DNA of 64,000 bases from Methylophilus sp. DW102 (GCF_037076555.1 NZ_AP029023.1:2046001-2110000); one strand, 5' to 3'. Shown: positions 1 through 10,095, counted from the first letter of the stretch. Numbers and translations are program-made. The notes: generated by a model not told the origin, from the sequence alone.

Positions 1-247
1 CACGTTTGCCAAACCCAGTATTCACACTGCTGACATTGATCGCAGCACGTACGGTCGCCGTATTCAGATTGGTAGGATCCAGGGTAATGACGCCACTGAC
101 ATCATTAAAAGTCCCTGAAGTTTTGGAAACAACATGACGGATACTGAAATTGGCAAAACTGTGGGTGCCATCGATATTGTAGGTATCGGTCACCGCCCAG
201 GCCTGAGTAGCAATCATCAAGCCGAGCGTCAAAATTAACTTTTTCAC
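1..247 (-). CDS. YceI family periplasmic protein (partial, N-terminus only)
   Basis: The first 82 codons of a gene that runs off the window edge. It starts at a GTG preceded by an AAGGAGAA Shine-Dalgarno sequence. An N-terminal signal peptide (VKKLILTLGLMIATQAWA) is followed by DTYNIDGTHSFANFSIRH, the characteristic opening of YceI lipocalin-like barrels, which bind polyisoprenoid or quinone-like lipids in the periplasm. It lies 53 nt downstream of the flavodoxin gene on the same strand, so it is probably the third gene of a pirin-flavodoxin-yceI operon. Family assignment is good; the ligand is unknown. Confidence 0.85.
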   Translation of the reverse strand, partial: MKKLILTLGLMIATQAWAVTDTYNIDGTHSFANFSIRHVVSKTSGTFNDVSGVITLDPTNLNTATVRAAINVSSVNTGFGKR

Positions 248-300
248 TGAGTTCTCCTTGTTAGATCGTGAATTAGGATAGGTTTTTAATGAGGCCGTAG

Positions 301-873
301 TTAAGCGGCTTTCGCAAAACGTAACGCAACACTGGCCACACGTTCACCCAGGTGCTCTGCCGTGAGCAGGTCACTCTGAATCGGCGCCAAGTCCGGGCCC
401 TGGTCAGCATTCGCCTGCGCCATGGCACCTAAAAAGCTGCCCAAACGGTTTAAGTCGTTGACCGAACCATTACTGTTATTGTTCCCCGGCAGCAAATCCT
501 GGCCTACCCAAATCATGCCATGCTGTGCGGCAAACACAGCCAACTGGATCAAGGTACTAAGCTTGTCACCACTCTGGCTGGCAGAAGTGGTAAAGCCAGC
601 CGCAATCTTGTCTTTCCAGTCACGGGTATACCAGGCCTTGGAGCTGGCATCCATAAAGGTTTTAAACTGGCCTGAAGCCGAACCCATATAGGTTGGGCTG
701 CCAAAGATAATGGCGTCGCTGGCCTTGAGCAGATCCCACTGCTGCTGCGCCTCATCCACAGTTAACAGATTGACGGTCACACCCGCAACCTTTTGCGCGC
801 CACGGGCCACGGCTTTGGCTTGCTCAGCGGTATGACCATACCCACTGTGATAAACAATTGAAACTTGAGTCAT
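301..873 (-). CDS. Flavodoxin / WrbA-like NAD(P)H:quinone reductase family protein
   Basis: A 190-residue cytoplasmic flavoprotein. The N-terminus VSIVYHSGYGHTAEQAKAVA is the FMN phosphate-binding loop of flavodoxin-fold proteins, and FGSPTYMGSASGQFKTFMD (about residues 57-75) is the second FMN-contacting loop seen in WrbA-type quinone reductases. Length fits the family. It follows the pirin gene by 31 nt on the same strand and precedes the YceI gene, with a LysR regulator divergent. The likely role, inferred, is two-electron reduction of quinones or other electrophiles under LysR control. Whether it is WrbA itself or a related flavodoxin cannot be settled by eye. Confidence 0.88.
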   Translation of the reverse strand: MTQVSIVYHSGYGHTAEQAKAVARGAQKVAGVTVNLLTVDEAQQQWDLLKASDAIIFGSPTYMGSASGQFKTFMDASSKAWYTRDWKDKIAAGFTTSASQSGDKLSTLIQLAVFAAQHGMIWVGQDLLPGNNNSNGSVNDLNRLGSFLGAMAQANADQGPDLAPIQSDLLTAEHLGERVASVALRFAKAA

Positions 874-904
874 GTCATTGCTCCTTTAAAAAATGTAAAA
901 ACGA

Positions 905-1615
905 TTATTCGACCATTTCAGGCAGATCAAACCATAATATTTCGCTGTCTTGCACAGCAAGTATCGAGAGAGAAACCGTGGCATCTACCTTGAGAGCATC
1001 CCCGCTCTGCAACTGTTGGCCATCGATCACCACCGTGCCGGATGCAATATGGAGGTAAGCACAACGTCCCGCATTAACCTCAACCGGCAAAGCAGCCTCT
1101 GCTGTCAGTACCGTGGCATACAATGACAGATCCTGATGTACTTTTAATGACCCGGCGCGGGCATCAGACGAAGCAATCAAGGCCCAGCGGTTTTGCTTGT
1201 CAGCCAGCGGGATGGTTTTATCTTCATACGCCGGTGCCAAGCCTTGCGTATCAGGGGTGATCCAGATTTGTAGCAAATGGGCCGTGGTCTGCGAGGAGGC
1301 GTTCATCTCACTATGACGGATACCCGTTCCCGCACTCATGCGCTGCACATCCCCCGCGCGAATCACTGCGCTGTGTCCCATGCTGTCTGTATGGCGCAAC
1401 TCCCCCGCCAACATGTAGGTAATAATTTCCATGTCCTGGTGGCCATGCATACCAAACCCCGTGCCAGGGGCGATTTTGTCGTCATTGATCACCCGCAACA
1501 CCGAGTAGCTCATATGCTCAGGATCGTAATAACTGGCGAAAGAAAAACTGTGAAAGCTTTGTAACCAGCCATGATTAGCATAACCACGACTATTTGAAGG
1601 GCGAACATGCAACAT
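905..1615 (-). CDS. Pirin family protein
   Basis: A 236-residue bicupin. The N-terminal half carries the pirin signature: SFSFASYYDPEHMSYSVLRV, then the metal-site region FGMHGHQDMEIITYMLAGEL (about residues 54-73) with the conserved His and Glu residues, then MSAGTGIRHSEMN. Pirins of this length (YhhW type) include quercetin 2,3-dioxygenases and redox-responsive proteins. It is the first gene of the minus-strand group and faces the LysR gene across about 160 nt, a classic divergent regulator arrangement. The substrate cannot be deduced. Confidence 0.92.
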   Translation of the reverse strand: MLHVRPSNSRGYANHGWLQSFHSFSFASYYDPEHMSYSVLRVINDDKIAPGTGFGMHGHQDMEIITYMLAGELRHTDSMGHSAVIRAGDVQRMSAGTGIRHSEMNASSQTTAHLLQIWITPDTQGLAPAYEDKTIPLADKQNRWALIASSDARAGSLKVHQDLSLYATVLTAEAALPVEVNAGRCAYLHIASGTVVIDGQQLQSGDALKVDATVSLSILAVQDSEILWFDLPEMVE

Positions 1616-1673
1616 TTATTCACTCCATTTGAAAGTTTAAATGTATGATAAAAAAACACTTAATCTTTAGATA

Positions 1674-1687
1674 GCAAAACATTTTGC
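1674..1687. promoter_or_regulatory. Interrupted palindrome in the pirin/LysR divergent promoter
   Basis: GCAAAA-CA-TTTTGC lies about midway between the divergent pirin and LysR starts. Position and symmetry suit an operator for the adjacent LysR protein, but the sequence is not a clean T-N11-A LysR box, so the assignment is tentative. Confidence 0.3.
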
Positions 1688-1774
1688 ATCACTTGTTCAG
1701 ATTTTTTGATGAAGCTGTTAGCACTTAAACTGCGATGAACCACCCCGCCCTTTTTCAACCTTATCCCTTCAGCT

Positions 1775-2692
1775 ATGGCCATTAAACTGAGTCTGGAAGC
1801 CCTTGAAGTCATTGATGCGATTGACCGCAAAGGCAGTTTTGCCGCCGCGGCAGAGTCGCTATACCGCGTCCCCTCGGCACTCACCTACACCATCCGCAGA
1901 CTGGAAGAAGATTTGGGGCTGGAGCTTTTTGACCGCAGTGGCCACCGCGCCACGCTGACCGAAGCCGGTGCCGAACTGCTCAAAGAAGGCCGTTATTTGC
2001 TAGATGCCGCCCATGCGCTGGAGCGCCGCGTACAACGCGTTGCGACCGGTATTGAAACTGATATTGCCATTGCGATTAGCGATTTGTTCGACTTTGACCC
2101 GGTACTCAATCTGCTACAAGCCTTTTACCAGCAGGGCTTTGGCACCCGTGTGAAGCTGGTCCGTGAGGTCTATGGCGGGAGTTGGGATGCATTACAGTCG
2201 GGGCGAGCTGATATCTCTATCGGCGCTCCAGGAGATGCGCCGCCTGGCGGCGGCTTCTCTACACATTTGCTCGGACAACTGGAATTTGTGTTTTCTGTGG
2301 CCCCGCATCATCCGCTTGCCGCATTACCAGAGCCGCTCAGCGCCAGTGATATTGTGCAGTATCGCGTTGTAGCGGCCGCAGACAGTTCACGCAACCTGCC
2401 CCCAAGGACCTCAGGCATTCTTTCTGGCCAGGATGTACTCACCGTGCCTGACATGCAGACAAAATTAAAGGCGCAAATGGCAGGAATTGCCATCGGCTAT
2501 CTACCCAAATTTATGGCACAAGCGGCCGCTGCGCAGGGCAAGCTCGTACTAAAACAGGTGTCAGAACCGAAACCGGTGGGGCCTACCTTTATTGCCTGGC
2601 GCCAAAAACGGCCCAGCGAAATGGGCAAAGCCATGCAATGGCTGCTCAAAGCCTGTTGCGAGATTCCACTGGAGCAATTGCTGAGCAAATGA
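1775..2692 (+). CDS. LysR family transcriptional regulator
   Basis: 305 residues. The N-terminal winged helix-turn-helix is complete: LEVIDAIDRKGSFAAAAESL, then SALTYTIRRLEEDLGLELFD and the RATLTEAGAELL wing (about residues 9-70). The rest is a LysR substrate-binding domain of normal length. It is divergent from the pirin-flavodoxin-yceI group, which is its probable target (inference from arrangement). The inducer is unknown. A PsiE-like gene follows on the same strand after 36 nt and could be cotranscribed. Confidence 0.93.
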   Translation: MAIKLSLEALEVIDAIDRKGSFAAAAESLYRVPSALTYTIRRLEEDLGLELFDRSGHRATLTEAGAELLKEGRYLLDAAHALERRVQRVATGIETDIAIAISDLFDFDPVLNLLQAFYQQGFGTRVKLVREVYGGSWDALQSGRADISIGAPGDAPPGGGFSTHLLGQLEFVFSVAPHHPLAALPEPLSASDIVQYRVVAAADSSRNLPPRTSGILSGQDVLTVPDMQTKLKAQMAGIAIGYLPKFMAQAAAAQGKLVLKQVSEPKPVGPTFIAWRQKRPSEMGKAMQWLLKACCEIPLEQLLSK

Positions 2693-2728
2693 TTTATCAT
2701 CCTTGCTGTCGCATTGATTGGATCCAAT

Positions 2729-3651
<923 letters not shown>

Positions 3652-3692
3652 CGACCAGATCACAAGCGCATATCACAACCATATAAAACAAC

Positions 3693-3718
3693 AAACCCGC
3701 CAAAGGCGGGTTTTTTTT
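3693..3718. terminator. Bidirectional intrinsic terminator after tadA
   Basis: A 9-bp perfect stem (AAACCCGCC / GGCGGGTTT) with loop AAA, followed by a run of T on the plus strand and preceded by A-rich sequence, so it can serve tadA (+) and the convergent PEP-CTERM gene (-). Confidence 0.88.
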
Positions 3719-3738
3719 ACAACGGATACAGCTTAAAA

Positions 3739-4560
3739 TTAAATAGCTTTGCGACGGCGAACGATGCCACCAATCAGACCCAAGCCTGCCATCATCATGG
3801 CAAATGTTTCAGCTTCTGGTACAACGGTTGCAGATGTAGCCAACACGTTCAAACGGTAGTTCAAACCATTACCAGAACTGTTAGTGATGCTATTACCCCA
3901 GTAGCCACTTGAAGCCATACCACCACCGTTTTGAGCGGTGTTACCACGGATACGAATCCAGAAATATGCATCAGGCGCATTAGTGTCGCCATTATTGCTT
4001 ACAGCATTTGCCAGAAACTGATCCACTGAGAAACCTGTGTAGCCAGCAACACCACCGTTCAGATAATCAATCGTTGAGAATTGACCATTGGTAAAAGTGC
4101 TGGTTGCAAAATTGATTTCTTGTCCCCAAGCAGCATCACCCGTCGCACCACCCCAACCTTTTTGAGGGGTACCACAGCTGGCGCCATAACTGACGCAACC
4201 GTTTTCTTCCCACTCAATATCGTTTGTGCCTAAACCAGCCACATTACGGTAGTTATCATTCCCTAAATTTTCTGTACCTGCAAAGTTCATCTCGTAAGAT
4301 GAAATCCAAACTGCACCGGTATTACCAGAAGCAAACTGGCTCAGATTATTCAAGCTTACAGTAACACGAACACCACTGGCACCATCACCTAAGTTCAAGT
4401 CAGCCAAATCAGTCATCGTAATAGACCCTACACTGCTTGAAGTTGTGCCGTAGTTATTTGTAGCAATAAAGTTCAAATCAAAGGTTGCAGTTTTAGCAGA
4501 GGCTTGAGTTGACAGAGCCAATAATGCAGCCAGTACAGAAGTTTTAATTACATTTTTCAT
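3739..4560 (-). CDS. PEP-CTERM sorting domain protein
   Basis: About 273 residues, starting at MKNVIKTSVL, where a GAGGGG ribosome site sits upstream; the open frame extends five codons further. A signal peptide ends near LSTQASA. The C-terminus has the tripartite sorting signal: a PEP-like motif (PEAETFAM, so Pro-Glu-Ala rather than Pro-Glu-Pro), a hydrophobic helix (MMMAGLGLIGG) and a basic tail (RRRK). Such proteins are processed by an exosortase and exported to the surface, usually with exopolysaccharide. The body is rich in Asn, Gly and Thr and has no domain I recognise. No exosortase gene is in the window. Confidence 0.88.
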   Translation of the reverse strand: MKNVIKTSVLAALLALSTQASAKTATFDLNFIATNNYGTTSSSVGSITMTDLADLNLGDGASGVRVTVSLNNLSQFASGNTGAVWISSYEMNFAGTENLGNDNYRNVAGLGTNDIEWEENGCVSYGASCGTPQKGWGGATGDAAWGQEINFATSTFTNGQFSTIDYLNGGVAGYTGFSVDQFLANAVSNNGDTNAPDAYFWIRIRGNTAQNGGGMASSGYWGNSITNSSGNGLNYRLNVLATSATVVPEAETFAMMMAGLGLIGGIVRRRKAI

Positions 4561-4646
4561 AGAGATTCCCCTCAAAAAGTGGGCGGAGTTACCGCCCTTA
4601 TTTAAAAAATATTTTTCAAGTTAAAGCGAGTATGCTTTTTTAGTTA

Positions 4647-5522
4647 TTAAGCTTGTTTCTTTTGACGACGCGCTGCAGCAATCACGCCTAAACCTAACAT
4701 CATCAAAGCAAAATTTTCTGGTTCAGGCACTGGCGTGACGGTAGTTGGCACAAACCCTCCAATAAAACCACCTGCAGGGTCTTGACCCTCTTCACCAGCC
4801 TGATAAAAGCCAATTGCCTTAGCACCAAGGGTGTATGCAGTTGCATCAGTCTTTACTAGGAAAAGGCCGGACCATGGATTCTCTTCTGTCAAGCTGAAGT
4901 CACCCATTTGACGAACGGTACCTTCAGAGAGTGCAAACACTGATCCACCTGCTGTAGAGTCTGTTTTAGCGGCTTGATACATTCTCAAATCATAATCAGA
5001 AGAGTATGTCCACGCTGCTGCTGTGTTATAGCCAGTAAAGCCGTAACGATAGAGATAGTTAGCTTCTTCACTGTTGTCTTCACGGTTCAAATAGCGGGTA
5101 CCAAATACCAAGGTGTTATCTGCACTGTCACGATAAACAAAATCAAAAATGTCAGCTTGTGCAGACCCTGGTGCCAAATCGACCCCGCGAGTGACTTTCC
5201 AGTCCACCAAAGTCAATGTCCCAGTCGATAAAGTAGTGCCAGCGCTAAATGTACGGTAATTAATTAAGCTAGCGACAATATCGCCGGTACCACCATCAGC
5301 AAATGAGGTGGAAACATCATCGTAGCCAGTTAAGTAAGTTGCGGAAACTGTCTCTATATAGAGCTTATCGGCGTTTTGGTTATTTGAGCCCTGAACGAAG
5401 CCTCCTAAAGCAGCAGAAACATTAGTGCCATTACCATTGGTCAGTGTTTGAAAGTTGCCAGCTTCTGCAGACATCGCAGTCATTGCGAGCAACGTTGAGC
5501 AGATTAATAATTTAAGCTTCAT
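4647..5522 (-). CDS. PEP-CTERM sorting domain protein (paralogue A)
   Basis: About 291 residues. The start is MKLKLLICST (ATG at 5522, with an AGGAG site upstream); the longer open frame to 5648 lacks a signal peptide and overlaps the neighbour. The signal peptide ends near MSAEA. The C-terminus is canonical: VPEPENFALMMLGLGVIAA, then RRQKK. The body shares a clear pattern with the first half of the next gene: YRYGFTGY, DYDLRMY, ENPWSGLFLVKTDATAY and GEEGQ here match YGYSGF, DSDLRLY, GNPLSGLYLIRTNATAF and GEEGQ there. The two are tandem duplicates of a surface module of unknown function. Confidence 0.88.
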   Translation of the reverse strand: MKLKLLICSTLLAMTAMSAEAGNFQTLTNGNGTNVSAALGGFVQGSNNQNADKLYIETVSATYLTGYDDVSTSFADGGTGDIVASLINYRTFSAGTTLSTGTLTLVDWKVTRGVDLAPGSAQADIFDFVYRDSADNTLVFGTRYLNREDNSEEANYLYRYGFTGYNTAAAWTYSSDYDLRMYQAAKTDSTAGGSVFALSEGTVRQMGDFSLTEENPWSGLFLVKTDATAYTLGAKAIGFYQAGEEGQDPAGGFIGGFVPTTVTPVPEPENFALMMLGLGVIAAARRQKKQA

Positions 5523-5602
5523 GCTTGATCTCCTATCAATTTTTAAATCAACAAAATTAAACGTTATAAATTCATGGCTGTTTAGCTTTACAAAATGGCT
5601 AA

Positions 5603-6988
5603 TTATTTTTTGCGTCTTGCCATAAGTCCTGCCAAACCAAGACCGCAAAGCAGCATACCCAGCTCCGATGGTTCTGGAACCGGTGTTACTGAAATCACAC
5701 TGAGCACACCTGAGGTAGCGTCATAATTCCAACTAAGGCCATTCTGCAAAGGATTAAGCGCAACAATTTGAGCAAAAGCACCACTTGAACTTGTGAAGTC
5801 AAATAAATCGAACGAATCACCGGCATTACCTGAATAGCCATTGATAAAGGAAAGCTTGAGAATGCCTCCAAATGTCAAGTTGCCATTAACAGTCAAGTGA
5901 TCATAATCAGTGCCCTGTATTAATCCGCCGATTTCAACAAGCGTTTCATTAGCGGTACCAAAGACAACATCACCATCAATAGTTACTGCACCTGGGCTAT
6001 TCCCTGCTGAGTACCCGCCATTGAATTCAAAAACTCCACCACCACCCAACTGAGCGCCAACACGCTGATTGAATTCTCCATTGAACGTTACTTTTGTTTG
6101 GGGTGTGGTTGTGATAACAGCACTCGAGTTTGCAACTACGGCACCGTTGAACTGAGTGTTTCCGTAACTTACGTTCAGTCCACCACTGATATTCATATCA
6201 TTCGCGTAAGTTCCACCATAAGTATTAATTTTTTCACCCGAGAGGATGCCTGCTTCTAGTTTAGTTGGTGCATATCCTGACAACTTGACTGATAGGACAG
6301 ATTGACCCTCTTCACCACCCTGGCGAATTTCGATAGCGTTGTTAATGACTTTAAAAGCAGTGGCGTTGGTTCGAATTAAATATAAGCCTGATAATGGATT
6401 ACCCTCAGAGGCATTAATATCAGATCTAAAATCAACAACATTTGGATCATAAACGTCGGCGCCTTGGCCTAGCCCCTTATTGGATGAGGCAACGCTGTAA
6501 AGTCTTAAATCTGAATCTGATAGACGTGTCCAACCAGCCTGTACGCTAAATCCGCTGTAGCCATAACGAAAAATGTCGTTCGCTTCTGCAACATTTCTCA
6601 AACCATCTGGACGAGTTCCGAAAAACAATCTTGAACCAATCACAACAGAATTTGTGGTGGAGTCAATAAATACATAATCCGAAAACTTTCCTGAATAATA
6701 GGTAGCACCACTACCACTCAAAAAGTTTGTATCTACCTGATTAATTAAAGACAAGGATGATGGGAAATTATAGGTACCATCCGCCTTCAAAGTCCCGGTC
6801 GGGATGTATAAGGGATCGTTTGTTGAGTTGGCAACACCGCCACATCTAATCAACACAGAGTTGGCCCTTCCACAGCCAGGTGTATTTCTTGCAGTCGGCA
6901 AATCAACGAAAGCAGCACTTGCTTCCGATGCCACCAAAAATGACCCGAACACTGCGGCCAGCAGACTGGTTATATTTACCGTTTTCAT
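5603..6988 (-). CDS. PEP-CTERM protein with autotransporter-like insert (paralogue B)
   Basis: About 461 residues from MKTVNITSLL (ATG at 6988, with a GAGGAGAA ribosome site). After a signal peptide, residues of about 30-240 match paralogue A. Paralogue B then continues for about 190 residues of repetitive beta-strand sequence (SGGLNVSYGN, TKVTFNGEF, SAGNSPGAVTIDGDVVFG, YDHLTVNGNLTFGG), a pattern typical of beta-helical autotransporter passengers and many PEP-CTERM adhesin-like proteins. It ends with VPEPSELGMLLCGLGLAGL and ARRKK. Probably a surface-anchored or matrix protein; no enzymatic motif was seen. Confidence 0.87.
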   Translation of the reverse strand: MKTVNITSLLAAVFGSFLVASEASAAFVDLPTARNTPGCGRANSVLIRCGGVANSTNDPLYIPTGTLKADGTYNFPSSLSLINQVDTNFLSGSGATYYSGKFSDYVFIDSTTNSVVIGSRLFFGTRPDGLRNVAEANDIFRYGYSGFSVQAGWTRLSDSDLRLYSVASSNKGLGQGADVYDPNVVDFRSDINASEGNPLSGLYLIRTNATAFKVINNAIEIRQGGEEGQSVLSVKLSGYAPTKLEAGILSGEKINTYGGTYANDMNISGGLNVSYGNTQFNGAVVANSSAVITTTPQTKVTFNGEFNQRVGAQLGGGGVFEFNGGYSAGNSPGAVTIDGDVVFGTANETLVEIGGLIQGTDYDHLTVNGNLTFGGILKLSFINGYSGNAGDSFDLFDFTSSSGAFAQIVALNPLQNGLSWNYDATSGVLSVISVTPVPEPSELGMLLCGLGLAGLMARRKK

Positions 6989-7185
6989 AATTCTCCTCAC
7001 ATACCTTTGTACTAATCAGTTATAAATAGAGACTTTGCAAAAGCCATGCCAAATAGATAAAAAATACAAATAATCAATAAAATCATATATTTAATAGAGT
7101 CAAAAATAATATCGAGCTAAAAGCCTATTTTTTAGGTTGTTTTAAACCAACTTCCGAGAGCCAATTGGTTGATAAAAACAACCAC

Positions 7186-9852
7186 CTAATCAAGCTTTGT
7201 TTTTCTTGACTTCCAGTCCAAGTCATAACTCAATCCAAACCATATGGCTCGCGGCGCACCAGGACCAATAAACGTGGTGTTCTTCCATTGATCAGAGTTG
7301 TAGTTAAATCCTGCAGAATCAGTTGCAGCCCCACCACTGGCTGGGGTAAATGGGGTTCGACCAAGATTTCCCGCTGTGGCATATTCACGGTCAAATAAGT
7401 TATCGAGTCGCGCAAATGCGGAAAATCCGTTATCAAACTTGTAATTGGCGCGAATATTAAAAACGGCGTAACCGGGAATGGTTCCTTTGCCGATATAGTC
7501 ATAAGGATCACGGTTTGTGCCAGACACTACAGTGTTTGTTGCTGCACGTGGCTGGTGTTCGTTATTCTCATTTCCCCGGACATAAGATGATGAGTGCAAC
7601 ACCATATTCAATGTCATATCAAACTTTTTAGTAGGCGTATAATTCCAACTCGCTTGGATAATATGGTTAGGCATTCCGGGCAACTCATCACCAGGCTTCA
7701 CATATACATAATTCTGGGAATCAACAACAACGTTAGAACTGTTATTGGGGTTAATTATTGATGCGGGCGACTCAAAGGTCGCTTTCATCCAGGTGTAGTT
7801 AAAGCTGAAGCGGTGTGCGTTCCAAGTACTCGAAAAACTTGCTTCAACTCCTTGCCTAAGGGTTGCCCCAAAATTATCAAATACCCCTCGATTCTTACGA
7901 CCTAAGGGTACAAATAGAATATCGTTTGAGAGCTCTGTTCTAAAAAGACTCAGATTCCAGTTGAGAGGTTGATTGCCTAAAAAGCTCTGCAATACCCCTC
8001 TGGTTCCTGCCTCGTAAGATGTAGATCGTACCTGCTTGAGATAAGGGTCAGCCGTAAGTGATGTTGGGATCGCGCAACCAAATTGGAAATTTAGGTCGTT
8101 AACGATTTGCGTTCTGTCAATAGCACAACCAAGCTCAATGACCGAAGGGGTACGTGCACCCCTACTTACGTTGCCATAAGCTACCAAATTTGGCTTAACT
8201 TCCCATGCAAAGCCTGCAGAGGGATTGAAGCTTCGGTACAAATAATTTCCTTTTGTACAAATGAAACGCGCTTCAGAGTCACTGTCATTCTCTGCACACC
8301 TGTCATTGTCAGAATCAAAATAACTAGTTGGATTATCAAACTGATATAACGCCTTACCACGCTCTGACTCAAGATAATTCTTAACTCGAGTATGATTGAA
8401 CCTTGCTCCAAGTGTGAAATGAACAGTTTCGACAGGTGACCAAGTATCACTCAAAAAAATACTTTTTGTAGTGCTACTACCGGTTAGACGATTTCTGACT
8501 ATCGGAAATTCTGCGGCAATCAAGCCATAGTCTGTGTAATAACTTGAGTTTTCAATCAACCGACGGTCAGGGCCAATATCGGCAAACATTTCACTTTGCT
8601 TAAAATTAATATCATTCGTGTCATAAGTGACACCAGCAGTGAATTGATTTTTATCGGTGACGTGATTTAACTGAAATGCAAGCCCTTTTGAGCCCTGATC
8701 CAAGTTCGAATTACTTAATACACCATTAGGCAATAAACCTGCACAACCAGAACCTGGACTATCAGAGTTAGTGCCGCCATCAGGATAGCTCCCATCAGCA
8801 CACAATGGCGTTGAAATGCCGATACGATTAGACATCGCCGGGAAGCCATCGTAAAAGTCTGAACCAATAGCCCCCTGCTTAACACTGCGACGATACGTCA
8901 ACCCAGAAAGTGTTAGATTATCATTTAGATCAAATCTACCCGTAAGATTGTAGTGCTCAAGCCCATTCTTGTTCTGATCAGGAGATGTAAAAACTGCTCG
9001 CCTATCTTGCTCATACATTTCATAAGGCACTACACCATTACCCGTTAAAGCGGTGTCAACATTCAAAGCCGTCAAACTAACCTCACCATAGTCACTTCGT
9101 AAATTAGCGCTGGTGAATAATTGACGTACATTGGAAGGAGAGTTATCTCTCCAGCCATCCTCTTTGAAATGGTTATAGGCTACAAATAATCCTAACTTGC
9201 CATTATTGAAGCCATTTGAGAACTGAGCCTGCTCCCTTCCCCAAGATCCTCCCATTATTTCTGCATGCAACTGGTTATGCGTAAAACCATTTTTCGTGGT
9301 AATTGCTAAAGCACCGCCAAGTGTATTCAATCCGAATAAAGGATTAGAGCCAGGGATTAAGTCAAGACTGGCTATAGCATTCATGGGAATGAAATCCCAA
9401 TTTACAACCTCTCCAAAAGCCTCATTAACCCTTACACCATCTAAATACACAGAGATACCCTGCGGCGTACCGATTTGAGGTGAAGCTGTAAAGCCACGAA
9501 AATTTAGATCTTGTTGAAAAGGATTACCGGTGTAGTCATTAATAGTCACAGATTGCATTGTGCTATTCATTAAGTCAGTAATATTGACTGATTTAGAATC
9601 CGCAATTTCTTTACCACTGATACTTTGAACATTAGTGGTCATTTGCTCCCGGTCTATGACTAATCCGGGCAAAGGTGTAATGACAGTTCTTCGCTTAGCC
9701 TTGACCTCTACCTCATCTAATTCAATGCCCTTTGTTGACTCAATAGCTTTGACTTCTTTACTAGAGACAACAGCATCATTGGTATCTGCCGCGATTGAAA
9801 AACAAGAATAAACCGCTAAAAGCAATACTGATTTTATTTTTTTATTAAGCAC
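7186..9852 (-). CDS. TonB-dependent outer-membrane receptor
   Basis: 888 residues, GTG start with a strong GGAGGGG site. The signal peptide ends near CFSIAA. A TonB-box-like DEVEV lies at about residue 46. The plug domain follows (ISGKEIADSKSVNITDLMN, QQDLNFRGFTASPQ, GISVYLDGVRVNEAFGEVV, NPLFGLNTLGGALAITTKNG), then a 22-strand-type barrel ending in RAIWFGLSYDLDW with a short charged tail instead of the usual terminal aromatic residue. It imports a scarce ligand such as a siderophore or metal chelate using TonB energy; the ligand cannot be read from sequence. It lies upstream of the three PEP-CTERM genes on the same strand, with about 190 nt between. Confidence 0.95.
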   Translation of the reverse strand: MLNKKIKSVLLLAVYSCFSIAADTNDAVVSSKEVKAIESTKGIELDEVEVKAKRRTVITPLPGLVIDREQMTTNVQSISGKEIADSKSVNITDLMNSTMQSVTINDYTGNPFQQDLNFRGFTASPQIGTPQGISVYLDGVRVNEAFGEVVNWDFIPMNAIASLDLIPGSNPLFGLNTLGGALAITTKNGFTHNQLHAEIMGGSWGREQAQFSNGFNNGKLGLFVAYNHFKEDGWRDNSPSNVRQLFTSANLRSDYGEVSLTALNVDTALTGNGVVPYEMYEQDRRAVFTSPDQNKNGLEHYNLTGRFDLNDNLTLSGLTYRRSVKQGAIGSDFYDGFPAMSNRIGISTPLCADGSYPDGGTNSDSPGSGCAGLLPNGVLSNSNLDQGSKGLAFQLNHVTDKNQFTAGVTYDTNDINFKQSEMFADIGPDRRLIENSSYYTDYGLIAAEFPIVRNRLTGSSTTKSIFLSDTWSPVETVHFTLGARFNHTRVKNYLESERGKALYQFDNPTSYFDSDNDRCAENDSDSEARFICTKGNYLYRSFNPSAGFAWEVKPNLVAYGNVSRGARTPSVIELGCAIDRTQIVNDLNFQFGCAIPTSLTADPYLKQVRSTSYEAGTRGVLQSFLGNQPLNWNLSLFRTELSNDILFVPLGRKNRGVFDNFGATLRQGVEASFSSTWNAHRFSFNYTWMKATFESPASIINPNNSSNVVVDSQNYVYVKPGDELPGMPNHIIQASWNYTPTKKFDMTLNMVLHSSSYVRGNENNEHQPRAATNTVVSGTNRDPYDYIGKGTIPGYAVFNIRANYKFDNGFSAFARLDNLFDREYATAGNLGRTPFTPASGGAATDSAGFNYNSDQWKNTTFIGPGAPRAIWFGLSYDLDWKSRKTKLD

Positions 9853-10043
9853 TTCACCCCTCCATGTGGAGGAGATACTGCAAAAACCGAACCACTTAAT
9901 TAAGTGTATTTTTTATTAATAAAATCAATAATTTAAAAATATCTCACATTAAAAGCAGTAATGCATATGGCTGAAATAAACCACGCTGGCTAAAAACAAC
10001 CAATCACAAACTCTTTTTTCGCATTAACTAAATTGATGCAAAT

Positions 10044-10075
10044 AAAAAACCCGCCAACTTCTTGGCGGGTTTTTT
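10044..10075. terminator. Intrinsic terminator after the BI-1 gene
   Basis: AAAAAACCCGCCAA, loop CTTC-like, then TTGGCGGGTTTTTT: a GC-rich stem flanked by A and T runs. It lies just beyond the stop codon of the minus-strand BI-1 gene and upstream of the receptor gene. Confidence 0.88.
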
Positions 10076-10095
10076 GAGATGGAAAAACTCAGAAC

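Noticed and set aside
5523..5648. 42-residue N-terminal extension of PEP-CTERM paralogue A
   Set aside because: The signal peptide and ribosome site are at the internal ATG 5522, and the extension overlaps the neighbouring gene's end.
9868..9881. CCTCCATGTGGAGG palindrome before the TonB receptor
   Set aside because: It contains the ribosome-binding site of the receptor gene; symmetry is probably incidental.
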